Positions 1 through 12,047 of a stretch of DNA of 64,000 nt are shown piece by piece. The translations under genes were made by a program, and so were the position numbers. The stretch is from Megaustenia siamemsis (lineage: Eukaryota > Mollusca > Gastropoda > Stylommatophora > Ariophantidae). The stretch's first letter is position 1. Every line of letters begins with the position of its first letter. Location of the stretch: NCBI GenBank assembly GCA_032433765.1, contig JAVIAB010000073.1, positions 65,838,205-65,902,204 on the forward strand. Reading direction: 5' to 3'. Below the pieces are notes generated by a model that made no database searches, had not been told where the DNA came from, and was given only the letters and a program-made list of their open reading frames with translations.

Positions 1-690
1 ACAACGAAATGACTGTTACATTGACATGACTTTTACATTGACATGACTGTTACAATGACATGACATACGTGTCTACTACATCAACATGACTGATACAACG
101 ACATGTCTGTTACAACGACATGCCATACGTGTCTGATAAAACGACATGACATACGTGACTGTTACAACGAGATGACTATTACAACGAAATGCCTGTTACA
201 TTGACATGACTGTTACATTGACATGCCTGTTACAATGACATGACATACGTGTCTACTACATCAACATGACTGATACAACGACATGTCTGTTACAACGACA
301 TGCCATACGTGTCTGATAAAACGACATGACTTACGTGACTGTTACAACGAGATGACTATTACAACGAAATGCCTGTTACATTGACATGACTGTTACATTG
401 ACATGACTGTTACAATGACATGATATACGTGTCTACTACATCGACATGACTGATACAACAACATGTCTGTTACAACGACATACCATACGTGTCTGATAAA
501 ACGACATGCCATACGTGACTGTTACAACGAGATGCCTATTACAACGAAATGACTGTTACAACGACATACCATACGTCTCTGATAAAACGACATGACACAC
601 GTGACTGTTACAACGAGATGACTATTACAACGAAATGACTGTTACATTGACATGACTGTTACAATGACATGACATTCGTGTCTACTACCT
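1..690. repeat. Tandem repeat with 180-bp higher-order unit
   Basis: Short GACTGTTACAACGACAT-type words recur every 17-20 bp. The whole pattern repeats with an exact 180-bp period at 1, 181 and 361, and partly at 541. Copies differ by scattered substitutions. The array runs off the left edge, so its full length is unknown. Confidence 0.92.
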
Positions 691-754
691 CGACGTGACA
701 TACATACGGCGAGAGCTCACCCCGACCATGGCGCCGAGAGGTTGAGAGGTCAAC

Positions 755-1412
755 GAGAGGTCACCGGGTATCCCGACATGAAATATCACGGTTAACTCCC
801 CCTGCGCCGCACGCGTTATGCGCGCGGGGCGCCGCCCTATATATCTTCGTTAATTTAGCGCCTAAATGCGGGTCAATCTTTCTCTACTACTAGCTAGCTG
901 TCAGGTACCAACAAAAGCATCACGATTCACCTGTCTCATTCAGCCTCTAATTCTGTGATCGCCTGTAGCATAGTGGTAAGTGTCTGGCCTGGCACGCCGT
1001 AGACCCGTGTTCGAAATCAGATGGAGACTGTTTTTTTAAAATAATTCGGAATTTTTAAAATACGGAGCGCCGAGGTCACGCCGACAGACACCCCCAGTCA
1101 ACATCCCGACACGAAATGTCACAGTTAACTCCCCCTGCGCCTACAGTACATTAGGCGCCCAGAAGAAACCTCATTATGAGAAACCTGATGTTGTATAATC
1201 TACTAACCTATCACTATCGCTCAAGTACACCAAGAGCTCCAAAGTCAGGACACACCAGACATAAACACGTCACTTCCGGGGTCACCGGGACTAGAGGTCA
1301 ACCTCCCGACACGAGCTATCACGGTTAACTCCCCCTGCGCCACACGCTTTATGCGCGCCGCGCGCCACACTATATATCTTTGTTAATTTACGGGCCAAAT
1401 GCTAATCAAATG
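755..1412. repeat. Three copies of a GC-rich CCCGACACG module
   Basis: A module starting TCCCGACAYGA, with the core GGTTAACTCCCCCTGCGCC, occurs at about 755-885, 1098-1160 and 1279-1412. The first and third copies continue into a CG-rich palindromic stretch and a TATATATCTTYGTTAATTTA segment; the middle copy is shorter. The CpG-rich content contrasts with AT-rich surroundings. It looks like a dispersed repeat family or a composite satellite. No coding capacity is seen. Confidence 0.7.
958..1040 (+). repeat. tRNA-like sequence (SINE head or tRNA pseudogene)
   Basis: An A-box-like TAGCATAGTGGTAAGTG is followed at tRNA spacing by a degenerate B box, TGTTCGAAAT. A plausible anticodon loop lies between them, and a run of seven T follows at about 1030. 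The acceptor and T stems do not pair well, so a working tRNA is doubtful. A tRNA-derived SINE head or pseudogene is more likely. Confidence 0.4.
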
Positions 1413-1516
1413 GACCCTTGTATACTACTCACGCCTAGTTCACACTGGTAATCATGTTTCACGTACACTACTACACGCCTAGTTCACAATGATGTTTTCC
1501 TTTTTTACTTTTGCAG

Positions 1517-1544
1517 ATACCGATTGCCGTAGACTGCCTTCCAA
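1517..1544 (+). CDS. Exon 1 of mosaic gene: start of long-form C-type lectin domain (28 bp)
   Basis: A pyrimidine-rich acceptor ending TTTTGCAG precedes a 28-bp exon followed by a consensus GTAAGT donor. It reads IPIAVDCLP plus one base. Joined to the next exon it gives DCLPSWDNVGQNCYK, the classic start of a long-form C-type lectin domain, where an extra N-terminal Cys sits before the W...CY motif. It enters in phase 0 and leaves in phase 1, as exon 2 needs. No earlier exon was recognised in 1-1516, so the signal peptide exon probably lies upstream of the window. Confidence 0.75.
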
Positions 1545-2420
1545 GTAAGTTACATCGAGTTAACACAACCATCAGAACGTCACAACATTGTGCTCTTCGT
1601 TGTCATACACATCAACGCATATTCGTTCTAGTCATTCTAATCATCATTATTCAGAATTGACCATATATTATTAATGGATATATACAGCAAATTAGAACTT
1701 ATTTGTTAATTAGATGATTTTCAGATGTTTGTTTCCATTTAATGAACGTAGCAGTTCCGTTAAAGTCGATTGGAAACATTTACACAGTAAACCGAAGCAA
1801 AAATGCTGCGGGCCATTAAAAAAACCAGAAGTCAATTATTTTAAACTAAAGTATATTCATCGATCCATCGATACCAAGAATGCATCATCGGAATCAATAA
1901 ATCCTCTCTTATATGTGTGTTTCAAGTGGTGCAGTGTGCTGTTAATGAATTGTTACAATGACAACTCTCAAGCAGACAATCCAAAGTCAACATTGGTTGA
2001 GGACTCCAAGCGTTGATGAGAAGACCAATGGCGGCTGCATTCAATGAGTAGTTCCTACACATAGGGTCAGAAATACTATTATTGGTCGGCACTTATGTGA
2101 AATTAATTTCTTTAACAAGATGAAAGAAACAGTCCTTATAATATGTGTAGTCATTATAATATGTGTAGTCATTATAATATGTGTATATGAGATCTTTATC
2201 TACAGCTTCAGTTTTTTTTTTAAAGTTAATCAATGTTGACTTTCTAACAAATCACTCTCTTAAACTGTCTTTTGTAACTTTTCTCACTGCTTGTCTCTAC
2301 CTCTTGTTCCCTCCATGTTTCCTGTTCACACAACATATTTCAGTTGTTCCCCATCCTTCTCATTACATGGTAAAAAAACATGATCTTTTTTCCATAGATG
2401 TTGAAGATAAACTTTCTTTT
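1545..2420. other. Start of intron 1, no recognised gene
   Basis: This holds non-coding AT-rich DNA. A 100-codon open stretch at 1714-2016 matches no family I know. Three tandem copies of a TATGTGTAGTCATTATAA word lie at about 2138-2190. A pyrimidine-rich stretch precedes the satellite. Confidence 0.5.
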
Positions 2421-5400
2421 ACTTTAGTCTCTATTAGAAAACGTTCGTTTCTCTGTTTACTTTAATCTCTATTAGAAAACGTTCGTTACTCCGTTTACTT
2501 TAGTCTCTATTAGAAAACGTTCGTTACTCTGTTTACTTTAGTCTCTATTAGAAAACGTTTGTTACTCTGTTTACTTTAGTCTCTATTAGAAAACGTTCGT
2601 TACTCTGTTTACTTTAGTCTCTATTAGAAAGACCTCATTACTCTGTTTACTTTAGTCTCTATTAGAAAGACCACATTACTCTGGTTACTTTGGTCTCTAT
2701 TAGAAAGACCTCGTTACTCTGTTTACTTTAGTCTCTATTAGAAAACGTTCGTTACTCTGTTTACTTTAGTCTCTATTAGAAAGACCTCATTATTCTGTTT
2801 ACTTTGGTCTCTATTAGAAAACGTTCGTTACTCTGTTTACTTCAGTCTCTATTAGAAAGACCTCATTACTCTGTTTACTTTAGTCTCTATTAGAAAGACC
2901 TCGTTACTCTGTTTACTTTAGTCTCTATTAGAAAGACCTCGTTACTCTGTTTACTTTGGCCTCTATTAGAAAGACCTCATTACTCTGTTTACTTTGGCCT
3001 CTATTAGAAAGACCTCGTTACTCTGTTTACTTTAGCCTCTATTAGAAAGACCTCGTTACTCTGTTTACTTTGACCTCTATTAGAAAGACCTCGTTACTCT
3101 GTTTACTTTGACATCTTTTAGAAAGACCTCGTTACTCTGTTTACTTTGGCCTCTATTAGAAAGACCTCGATACTCTGTTTACTTTGGCCTCTACTAGAAA
3201 GACCTCGTTACTCTGTTTACTTTGACCTCTACTAGAAAGACCTCGTTACTCTGTTTACTTTGACCTCTACTAGAAACACCTCGTTACTCTGTTTACTTTG
3301 GCCCCTATTAGAAAGACCTCGTTACTCTGTTTACTTTGACCTCTATTAGAAAGACCTCGTTACTCTGTTTACTTTGGCCTCTATTAGAAAGACCTCATTA
3401 CTCTGTTTACTTTGGCCTCTATTAGAAAGACCTCGTTACTCCGTTTACTTTGGCCTCTATTAGAAAGACCTCGTTACTCCGTTTACTTTGGCCTCTATTA
3501 GAAAGACCTCGTTACTCTGTTTACTTTGGCCTCTATTAGAAAGACCTCGTTACTCTGTTTACTTTGACCTCTATTAGAAAGACCTCGTTACTCTGTTTAC
3601 TTTGATCTCTATTAGAAAGACCTCATTACTCTGTTTACTTTGGTCTCTATTAGAAAGACCTCATTACTCTGTTTACTTTGACCTCTATTAGAAAGACCTC
3701 ATTACTCTGTTTACTTTGACCTCTATTAGAAAGACCTCATTACTCTGTTTACTTTGGTCTCTATTAGAAAGACCTCCTTACTCTGTTTACTTTGATCTCT
3801 ATTAGAAAGACCTCATTACTCTGTTTACTTTAGTCTCTATTAGAAAGACCTCATTACTCTGTTTACTTTGGTCTCTATTAGAAAACTTTCGTTACTCTGT
3901 TTACTTTAGTTTCTATTAGAACGACCTCATTACTCTGTTTACTTTAGTCTCTATTAGAAAGACCTCATTACTCTGTTTACTCTGGTCTCTATTAGAAAGA
4001 CCTCGTTACTCTGTTTATTTTAGTCTCTATTAGAAAGACCTCATTACTCTGTTTACTTTGGTCTCTATTAGAAAGACCTCATTACTCTGTTTACTTTAGT
4101 CTCTATTAGAAAGACCTCGTTACTCTGTTTACTTTAGTCTCTATTAGAAAGACCTCGTTACCCTGTTTACTTTGGCCTCTATTAGAAAGACCTCATTACT
4201 CTGTTTACTTTGGCCTCTATTAGAAAGACCTCGTTACTCTGTTTACTTTAGCCTCTATTAGAAAGACCTCGTTACTCTGTTTACTTTGACCTCTATTAGA
4301 AAGACCTCGTTACTCTGTTTACTTTGACATCTTTTAGAAAGACCTCGTTACTCTGTTTACTTTGGCCTCTATTAGAAAGACCTCGATACTCTGTTTACTT
4401 TGGCCTCTACTAGAAAGACCTCGTTACTCTGTTTACTTTGACCTCTACTAGAAAGACCTCGTTACTCTGTTTACTTTGACCTCTACTAGAAACACCTCGT
4501 TACTCTGTTTACTTTGGCCCCTATTAGAAAGACCTCGTTACTCTGTTTACTTTGACCTCTATTAGAAAGACCTCGTTACTCTGTTTACTTTGGCCTCTAT
4601 TAGAAAGACCTCATTACTCTGTTTACTTTGGCCTCTATTAGAAAGACCTCGTTACTCCGTTTACTTTGGCCTCTATTAGAAAGACCTCGTTACTCCGTTT
4701 ACTTTGGCCTCTATTAGAAAGACCTCGTTACTCTGTTTACTTTGGCCTCTATTAGAAAGACCTCGTTACTCTGTTTACTTTGACCTCTATTAGAAAGACC
4801 TCGTTACTCTGTTTACTTTGATCTCTATTAGAAAGACCTCATTACTCTGTTTACTTTGGTCTCTATTAGAAAGACCTCATTACTCTGTTTACTTTGACCT
4901 CTATTAGAAAGACCTCATTACTCTGTTTACTTTGACCTCTATTTGAAAGACCTCATTTTCTGTTTACTTTGGTCTCTATTAGAAAGACCTCCTTACTCTG
5001 TTTACATTGATCTCTATTAGAAAGACCTCATTACTCTGTTTACTTTAGTCTCTATTAGAAAGACCTCATTACTCTGTTTACTTTGGTCTCTATTAGAAAA
5101 CTTTCGTTACTCTGTTTACTTTAGTTTCTATTAGAACGACCTCATTACTCTGTTTACTTTAGTCTCTATTAGAAAGACCTCATTACTCTGTTTACTCTGG
5201 TCTCTATTAGAAAGACCTCGTTACTCTGTTTACTTTAGTCTCTATTAGAAAGACCTCATTACTCTGTTTACTTTGGTCTCTATTAGAAAGACCTCATTAC
5301 TCTGTTTACTTTGGTCTCTATTAGAAAGACCTCATTACTCTGTTTACTTTGGTCTCTATTAGAAAGACCTCGCTACTCTGTTTACTTTGGTCTCTATTAG

Positions 5401-8400
5401 AAAGACCTCATTACTCTGTTTACTTTGGCCTCTATTAGAAAGACCTGTTACTCTGTTTACTTTGACCTCTATTAGAAAGACCTCGTTACTCTGTTTACTT
5501 TGACCTCTTTTAGAAAGACCTCGTTACTATGTTTACTTTGACCTCTATTAGAAAGACCTCATTACTCTGTTTACTTTGGCCTCTATTAGAAAGACCTTGT
5601 TACTCTGTTTACTTTGGCCTCTACTAGAAAGACCTCGTTACTCTGTTTACTTTGACCTCTATTAGAAAGACCTCGTTACTCTGTTTACTTTGGACTCTAT
5701 TAGAAAGACCTCGTTACTCTGTTTACTTTGACCTCTATTAGAAAGACCTCGTTACTCTGTTTACTTTGACCTCTATTAGAAAGACCTCGTTACTCTGTTT
5801 ACTTTGACCTCTATTAGAAAGACCTCGTTACTCTGTTTACTTTGGCCTCTATTAGAAAGACCTCGTTACTCTGTTTACTTTGACCTCTATTAGAAAGACC
5901 TCGTTACTCTGTTTACTTTGACCTCTATTAGAAAGACCTCGTTACTCTGTTTACTTTGGCCTCTATTAGAAAGACTTCGTTACTCTGTTTACTTTGACCT
6001 CTATTAGAAAGACCTCATTACTCTGTTTACTTTAGTCTCTATTAGAAAGACCTCGTTACTCTGTTTACTTTAGTCTCTATTAGAAAGACCTCGTTACTCT
6101 GTTTACTTTGGCCTCTATTAGAAAGACCTCATTACTCTGTTTACTTTGGCCTCTATTAGAAAGACCTCATTACTCTGTTTACTTTGGCCTCTATTAGAAA
6201 GACCTCGTTACTCTGTTTACTTTAGCCTCTATTAGAAAGACCTCGTTACTCTGTTTACTTTGACCTCTATTAGAAAGACCTCGTTACTCTGTTTACTTTG
6301 ACCTGTTTTAGAAAGACCTCGTTACTCTGTTTACTTTGGCCTCTATTAGAAAGACCTCGATACTCTGTTTACTTTGGCCTCTACTAGAAAGACCTCGTTA
6401 CTCTGTTTACTTTGACCTCTACTAGAAAGACCTCGTTACTCTGTTTACTTTGACCTCTACTAGAAACACCTCGTTACTCTGTTTACTTTGGCCTCTATTA
6501 GAAAGATCTCGTTACTCTGTTTACTTTGACCTCTATTAGAAATACCTCGTTACTCTGTTTACTTTGGCCTCTATTAGAAAGACCTCATTACTCTGTTTAC
6601 TTTGGCCTCTATTAGAAAGACCTCGTTACTCCGTTTACTTTGGCCTCTATTAGAAAGACCTCATTACTCTGTTTACTTTGGCCTCTATTAGAAAGACCTC
6701 GTTACTCTGTTTACTTTGACCTCTATTAGAAAGACCTCGTTACTCTGTTTACTTTGGCCTCTATTAGAAAGACCTCGTTACTCTGTTTACTTTGACCTCT
6801 ATTAGAAAGACCTCGTTACTCTGTTTACTTTGATCTCTATTAGAAAGACCTCATTACTCTGTTTACTTTGGTCTCTATTAGAAATACCTCATTACTCTGT
6901 TTACTTTGACCTCTATTAGAAAGACCTCATTACTCTGTTTACTTTGACCTCTATTTGAAAGACCTCATTATTCTGTTTACTTTGGTCTCTATTAGAAAGA
7001 CCTCCTTACTCTGTTTACTTTGATCTCTATTAGAAAGACCTCATTACTCTGTTTACTTTAGTCTCTATTAGAAAGACCTCATTACTCTGTTTACTTTGGT
7101 CTCTATTAGAAAACTTTCGTTACTCTGTTTACTTTAGTTTCTATTAGAACGACCTCATTACTCTGTTTACTTTAGTCTCTATTAGAAAGACCTCATTACT
7201 CTGTTTACTTTGGTCTCTATTAGAAAACGTTCGTTACTCTGTTTACTTTAGTCTCTATTAGAAAGACCTCATTACTCTGTTTACTTTGGTCTCTATTAGA
7301 AAACGTTCGTTACTCTGTTTACTTTAGTCTCTATTAGAAAACGTTCGTTACTCTGTTTACTTTAGGCTCTATTAGAAAGACCTCGTTACTCTGTTTACTT
7401 TAGTCTCTATTAGAAAGATCTCATTACTCTGTTTACTTTGGCCTCTATTAGAAAGACCTCATTACTCTGTTTACTTTGGTCTCTATTAAAAAGACCTCAT
7501 TATTCTATTTACTTTGGACTCTATTAGAAAGATCTCATTACTCTGTTTTCTTTGGTCTCTATTAGAAAGACCTCATTACTCTGTTTACTTTGGTCTCTAT
7601 TAGAAAGACCTGGTTACTCTGTTTACTTTGGCCTCTATTAGAAAGACCTGTTACTCTGTTTACTTTGACCTCTATTAGAAAGACCTCGTTACTCTGTTTA
7701 CTTTGACCTCTTTTAGAAAGACCTCGTTACTCTGTTTACTTTGACCTCTATTAGAAAGACCTCATTACTCTGTTTACTTTGGCCTCTATTAGAAAGACCT
7801 TGTTACTCTGTTTACTTTGGCCTCTACTAGAAAGACCTCGTTACTCTGTTTACTTTGACCTCTATTAGAAAGACCTCGTTACTCTGTTTACTTTGGCCTC
7901 TATTAGAAAGACCTCGTTACTCTGTTTACTTTGACCTCTATTAGAAAGACCTCGTTACTCTGTTTACTTTGACCTCTATTAGAAAGACCTCGTTACTCTG
8001 TTTACTTTGACCTCTATTAGAAAGACCTCGTTACTCTGTTTACTTTGGCCTCTATTAGAAAGACCTCGTTACTCTGTTTACTTTGACCTCTATTAGAAAG
8101 ACCTCGTTACTCTGTTTACTTTGACCTCTATTAGAAAGACCTCGTTACTCTGTTTACTTTGGCCTCTATTTGAAAGACCTCGTTACTCTGTTTACTTTGA
8201 CCTCTATTAGAAAGACCTCGTTACTCTGTTTACTTTGGCCTCTATTAGAAAGACCTCGTTACTCTGTTTACTTTGACCTCTATTAGAAAGACCTCGTTAC
8301 TCTGTTTACTTTGACCTCTATTAGAAAGACCTCGTTACTCTGTTTACTTTGACCTCTATTAGAAAGACCTCGTTACTCTGTTACTTTGGCCTCTATTAGA

Positions 8401-8687
8401 AAGACCTCGTTACTCTGTTTACTTTGACCTCTATTAGAAAGACCTCGTTACTCTGTTTACTTTGACCTCTATTAGAAAGACCTCGTTACTCTGTTTACTT
8501 TGGCCTCTATTAGAAAGACCTCGTTACTCTGTTTACTTTGACCTCTATTAGAAAGACCTCGTTACTCTGTTTACTTTGGCCTCTATTAGAAAGACCTCGT
8601 TACTCTGTTTACTTTGATCTCTATTAGAAAGACCTCATTACTCTGTTTACTTTGACCTCTATTAGAAAGACCTCGTTACTCTGTTTA
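2421..8687. repeat. 38-bp satellite array (~165 monomers)
   Basis: A 38-bp monomer (core CTCTATTAGAAAGACCTC, then RTTACTCTGTTTACTT) repeats without interruption for 6.27 kb. Monomers vary mainly at TTTGACC / TTTGGCC / TTTAGTC, and at AAAGACCTC versus AAAACGTTC. The second form is concentrated at the left end and near 7220-7360. Diagnostic variants recur 1216 bp apart (3105 and 4321, exactly 32 monomers) and about 2203 bp apart (5441 and 7644), showing nested higher-order duplication. 38 is not a multiple of 3, so no long frame is open. The array occupies about 81% of intron 1. Confidence 0.97.
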
Positions 8688-9266
8688 TCTATTTATTGGT
8701 ATTCTTAACAATATAGTCAACATTCTGTAAATCCACGATTGTGTCATCTTGTGTCTGAGAGCCTAGTTTCATAACCATATGTCCAGACTGATTCCATATA
8801 ACACCGAAGAAATCGTGTTCTTGATGCTATTAACAATAATTATTTGCAAATACTTTTCTTAATTTTTAAATAAAGCCATTCCATGAACTATTCTGAATCC
8901 CACTTCTTTTTCATATCTACCACCTGAAGTTAACATACTTCAGAGATATTTAAATTCATTGACCCATTTTAATTCGGCCCTATTTCCTTTAATTATACAT
9001 TCATGGGATGTCTTTTCTTTGTTGCAACCATTACTTTATTGTTATGTTGTTGAAGCTAATGCCTTTGCTTTAACTTTCCACAACTGTAATATCAATTATT
9101 TTCTGTAGCTCGTTTTAATGTTTAGCAGTTAAGATTGTGCAGTGAACATACCTCGAATTATTTATATTATGACCATCGGCTGATAATTTGATTGACTGAA
9201 ATATCCTTTGTGGAACTCTGTATAATATATTATTATTTTTATTATTATGAAAATCAACAATTTCAG
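8688..9266. other. Intron 1, single-copy-looking stretch
   Basis: AT-rich intronic DNA between the satellite and exon 2. No motif was recognised beyond the acceptor region of exon 2. Confidence 0.6.
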
Positions 9267-9348
9267 GCTGGGATAATGTTGGACAAAACTGCTACAAACT
9301 GATCGCGAGCCCTCTTCCGTGGGCGTCAGCAGAGAGAACGTGTGCTAG
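9267..9348 (+). CDS. Exon 2 of mosaic gene: C-type lectin domain, first conserved block
   Basis: The acceptor is AATTTCAG and the donor GTAAGG. The exon completes a Ser codon, then reads WDNVGQNCYKLIA, PLPWASAERTCA and part of the next codon. These are the W..CY block and the W..A...C helix of the C-type lectin fold. The Cys in NCY pairs in the family with the final Cys (FLC, exon 4). It leaves in phase 2. It lies 580 bp past the end of the 38-bp satellite that fills most of intron 1. Confidence 0.92.
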
Positions 9349-10245
9349 GTAAGGGAAGAGTGTTTTGGTTTCACTGTGACAAAATCATGACAATGTTGGT
9401 ATCAAATCATCGATTGAATTAACGCAGGAACTAATGCAAACAGGACGCTACGAGAATAGTATTTTATTTGTAGACGTGAGAAAATGCCATTCACACGAAA
9501 CACTCTATGAGACAGATTTCATACGTGTAATAGGATATACAAATATTACACACATAACGGTAATTCACAGCATGCAGCCATGCATATAGAGGGAGATGCG
9601 CGTATACAACACAAAGAAAAAATATAAGCACATACTGGTACACATAAACACACGTACATGTACAGACACACACATACGGAAAGAACATGCGGAAACATAA
9701 AAAAGGTATACTTAACTAAAGAGGCACACAAACAAAGATACACACGCACCTATCCACACACTCATGTGCTCACTTTTATGATGCTGTAAATATCCGACAC
9801 AAAGCACACACATACGCACACTGAGGAGAACAAGTCACAGTCGTAAAACGACACGTCAGTGATAACCAATTACAGACTTAAGTTGTAACATCTTTCTTGT
9901 GTGTATGGAGGTGACTACAGTTCAATTCTGGCATAAAATCCCTCTTTCCACACCTGTGTGTTCTTGGGTGGATGGACGGACGGAAGAAAGGATCGATGGA
10001 TGAATGGAAAAGCGAGTGCACAAAAAACGAAGCACACAAACACAGTTTGAAATATTGTATTTTGCTCTTTAGAGATCATCAACATAAAACCATCGAGCAT
10101 GTCTCGGTTAAGTATTAGTGCGAAAATGCAAAACAATGTGGCTCCTGACTGAATCATTGTTCAATTGTTATTAACGATGCACTCTGCAAATGAGTTATTT
10201 CATATTTGAGCATATGCAAAAAAGTATACATTTATAAATAAATAT
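9349..10245. other. Start of intron 2, low-complexity CA-rich stretch
   Basis: This is rich in ACACAC-type words (about 9590-9830). The short open frames here are cysteine- and valine-rich by-products of the CA repeat. No gene was recognised. A 14-bp target duplication (TTATAAATAAATAT) of the adjacent LINE occupies 10232-10245. Confidence 0.55.
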
Positions 10246-10923
10246 TATTATAAACAATAGTAAAAGAGAGCAACAAGAAAGGTCTAAGTCTGAATAGTAT
10301 GAAAACAGAAGTAATGGTCAAATCAAAGAAACGATCAACGCGTCAAATACTTGGGCACAATAATAACATCAGATGGAAGATGCACCACAGAAATAAAAAG
10401 CAGAACAGCTCAGGCCAAAATAGCATTTCAGAAAATGAAAAACATCTTATGCAACAAATCTATGTCAATAGAAATGAGAAAGAGAGTTCATCGGTGCTAT
10501 ATAGAACCAACACTTACCTATGGAAGCGAATAATTGGCAGTAGACAAACAAATGAAAAGACGGTTAGAGGCCGCAGAGATGGGATTTCTCAGAAGAATGT
10601 TGAAAGGTTCCTGGACAGCTAAAAACACCAATGAGGTAATACTCAAAGAGACCATCACAAAAAGGAAGCTCCTAAAAAATATGAGAAAGAAACAATCAAC
10701 ATTATTCGGGCGCATCATGAGAAAAGGGAAGTTGGAATACACGGTTATATCAGGCAAAATACACGGAAAGATAGATCGCGGGCAACAAAGAGAGAAAATA
10801 ATAGACAGCTTGGTGTCATGGCATGGCAAACAGTCAACAACAGAACTGATGCGATGCACTGTAGATAGAAGATTATGGAAGGACATGATCGCCTACGCCA
10901 ATCGTTATGGCACATGATGATGA
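10246..10923 (+). mobile_element. RTE-like LINE subfamily A, 5'-truncated 3' end
   Basis: This encodes the C-terminal part of a reverse transcriptase polyprotein. Readable blocks are KYLGTIITSDGRCTTEIKS-like, IEPTLTYGSE, then KQMKRRLEAAEMGFLRRML, ending YANRYGT. One TAA interrupts the frame at 10531-10533, and about 70 bp near 10335 is deleted relative to the copy at 56280. The 3' tail is GATGATGAT, as in RTE-clade elements. A 14-bp duplication TTATAAATAAATAT flanks it (10232-10245, 10924-10937), which defines the insertion exactly. Confidence 0.88.
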
Positions 10924-10989
10924 TTATAAATAAATATAATTTGGCGTCTGGACTGACGGTCGGTAACAAGTCATCATAATTAATCAGTA

Positions 10990-11244
10990 AAGTAAGTAAA
11001 GTACCCCCGTCACGGCAAGTGGCGTATAGGGAATGTGGTGTTAGTGACCATAAATTTTACAGACCTTCGGCACATGATTTTTAGAGTAATGTGGTCGGTA
11101 TTACGCCCGTGCCGCTTCACTTTCCCAGAAAAAATCCGGTACCCATTAATGGCTGGGTGAACCCGGAAGCCGTCGGTTGGGATCGAACCCTACCCCCTGT
11201 CCTTTGTAGTCCAGTTCACTAACCACTGAGCTATCGCGGCTCCC
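10990..11244 (-). mobile_element. tRNA-derived SINE, family 1, full length (255 bp)
   Basis: Read on the minus strand it starts GGGAGCCGCGATAGCTCAGT with A box TAGCTCAGTGGTTAG and B box GGTTCGATCCC. A shared body follows, and it ends near GGGGGTACTTTAC. A 12-bp duplication AATTAATCAGTA flanks it (10978-10989, 11245-11256). Other copies lie at 41406, 43569 and 57611, all in the same orientation. Confidence 0.93.
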
Positions 11245-12047
11245 AATTAATCAGTAGTTAGGTAAAATATTAATGTCTTGTGGTGGATGCTGTTTTACTG
11301 AATAGCCTCTCTCTTGGTAAATCTGCCAATATTGGTCTTCTGAATTTGACATTTGACAGTTATAAAATGTACATCAGGCTATAAAATCTTAAAATCTGAG
11401 GTGGAAAAAGCTATAAAAACAATGAGAAAGGGAAAAGCAGCAGAACCTGGCAGCATACAGATAGAGATGATACAGGCACTAGAAGAGTTTGGCATTGAAG
11501 TGATTACAGACTTATGCAACGACATATACCACACAGGATACATACCAACTGAACTAAAAACATCAACTTTCATTGCATTACCTAAAGATAATGATGCAGT
11601 TGAATGCAGTGACTTTAGAACAATAAGCCTAATGAGCCGTGTTACAAAAATCTTGCTAAAAGTTATACAAGGAAGGATTCAGAATAAAAGCAATACTGAA
11701 TTAGATGAGCAGCAATTTGGATTTAGGAAAAATAGCGGGACAAAAGAAGCCATATTCTGCATGAGAACATTAATCGAAAAGTACACAGAAGTAAACAAAC
11801 AAATATATGCCTGCTTCATAGACTACACCAAAGCTTTTGATAGAGAACACCACAAACTACTTATAGAATGCCTAAAAGAGATACATCTAGATGACATGGA
11901 CATACGACTAATATGTAATCTATACTGGGAGCAAACAGCAATAATAAAATATAACAAAGAGAACTCTACACCCATTGATATAAAAAGAGGAGTAAGACAG
12001 GGATTCATCCTATCACCAAGCTGGTTCAATCTATACACTGAGCAAAT

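Noticed and set aside
958..1040. Functional tRNA gene
   Set aside because: Acceptor and T stems do not pair; only A/B-box-like words and a T run remain.
1714..2016. 100-codon ORF upstream of the satellite
   Set aside because: No motif, no splice or promoter context, and composition like the surrounding AT-rich DNA.
2421..8687. CRISPR-like direct repeats
   Set aside because: Units are contiguous 38-bp monomers without unique spacers, in animal DNA.
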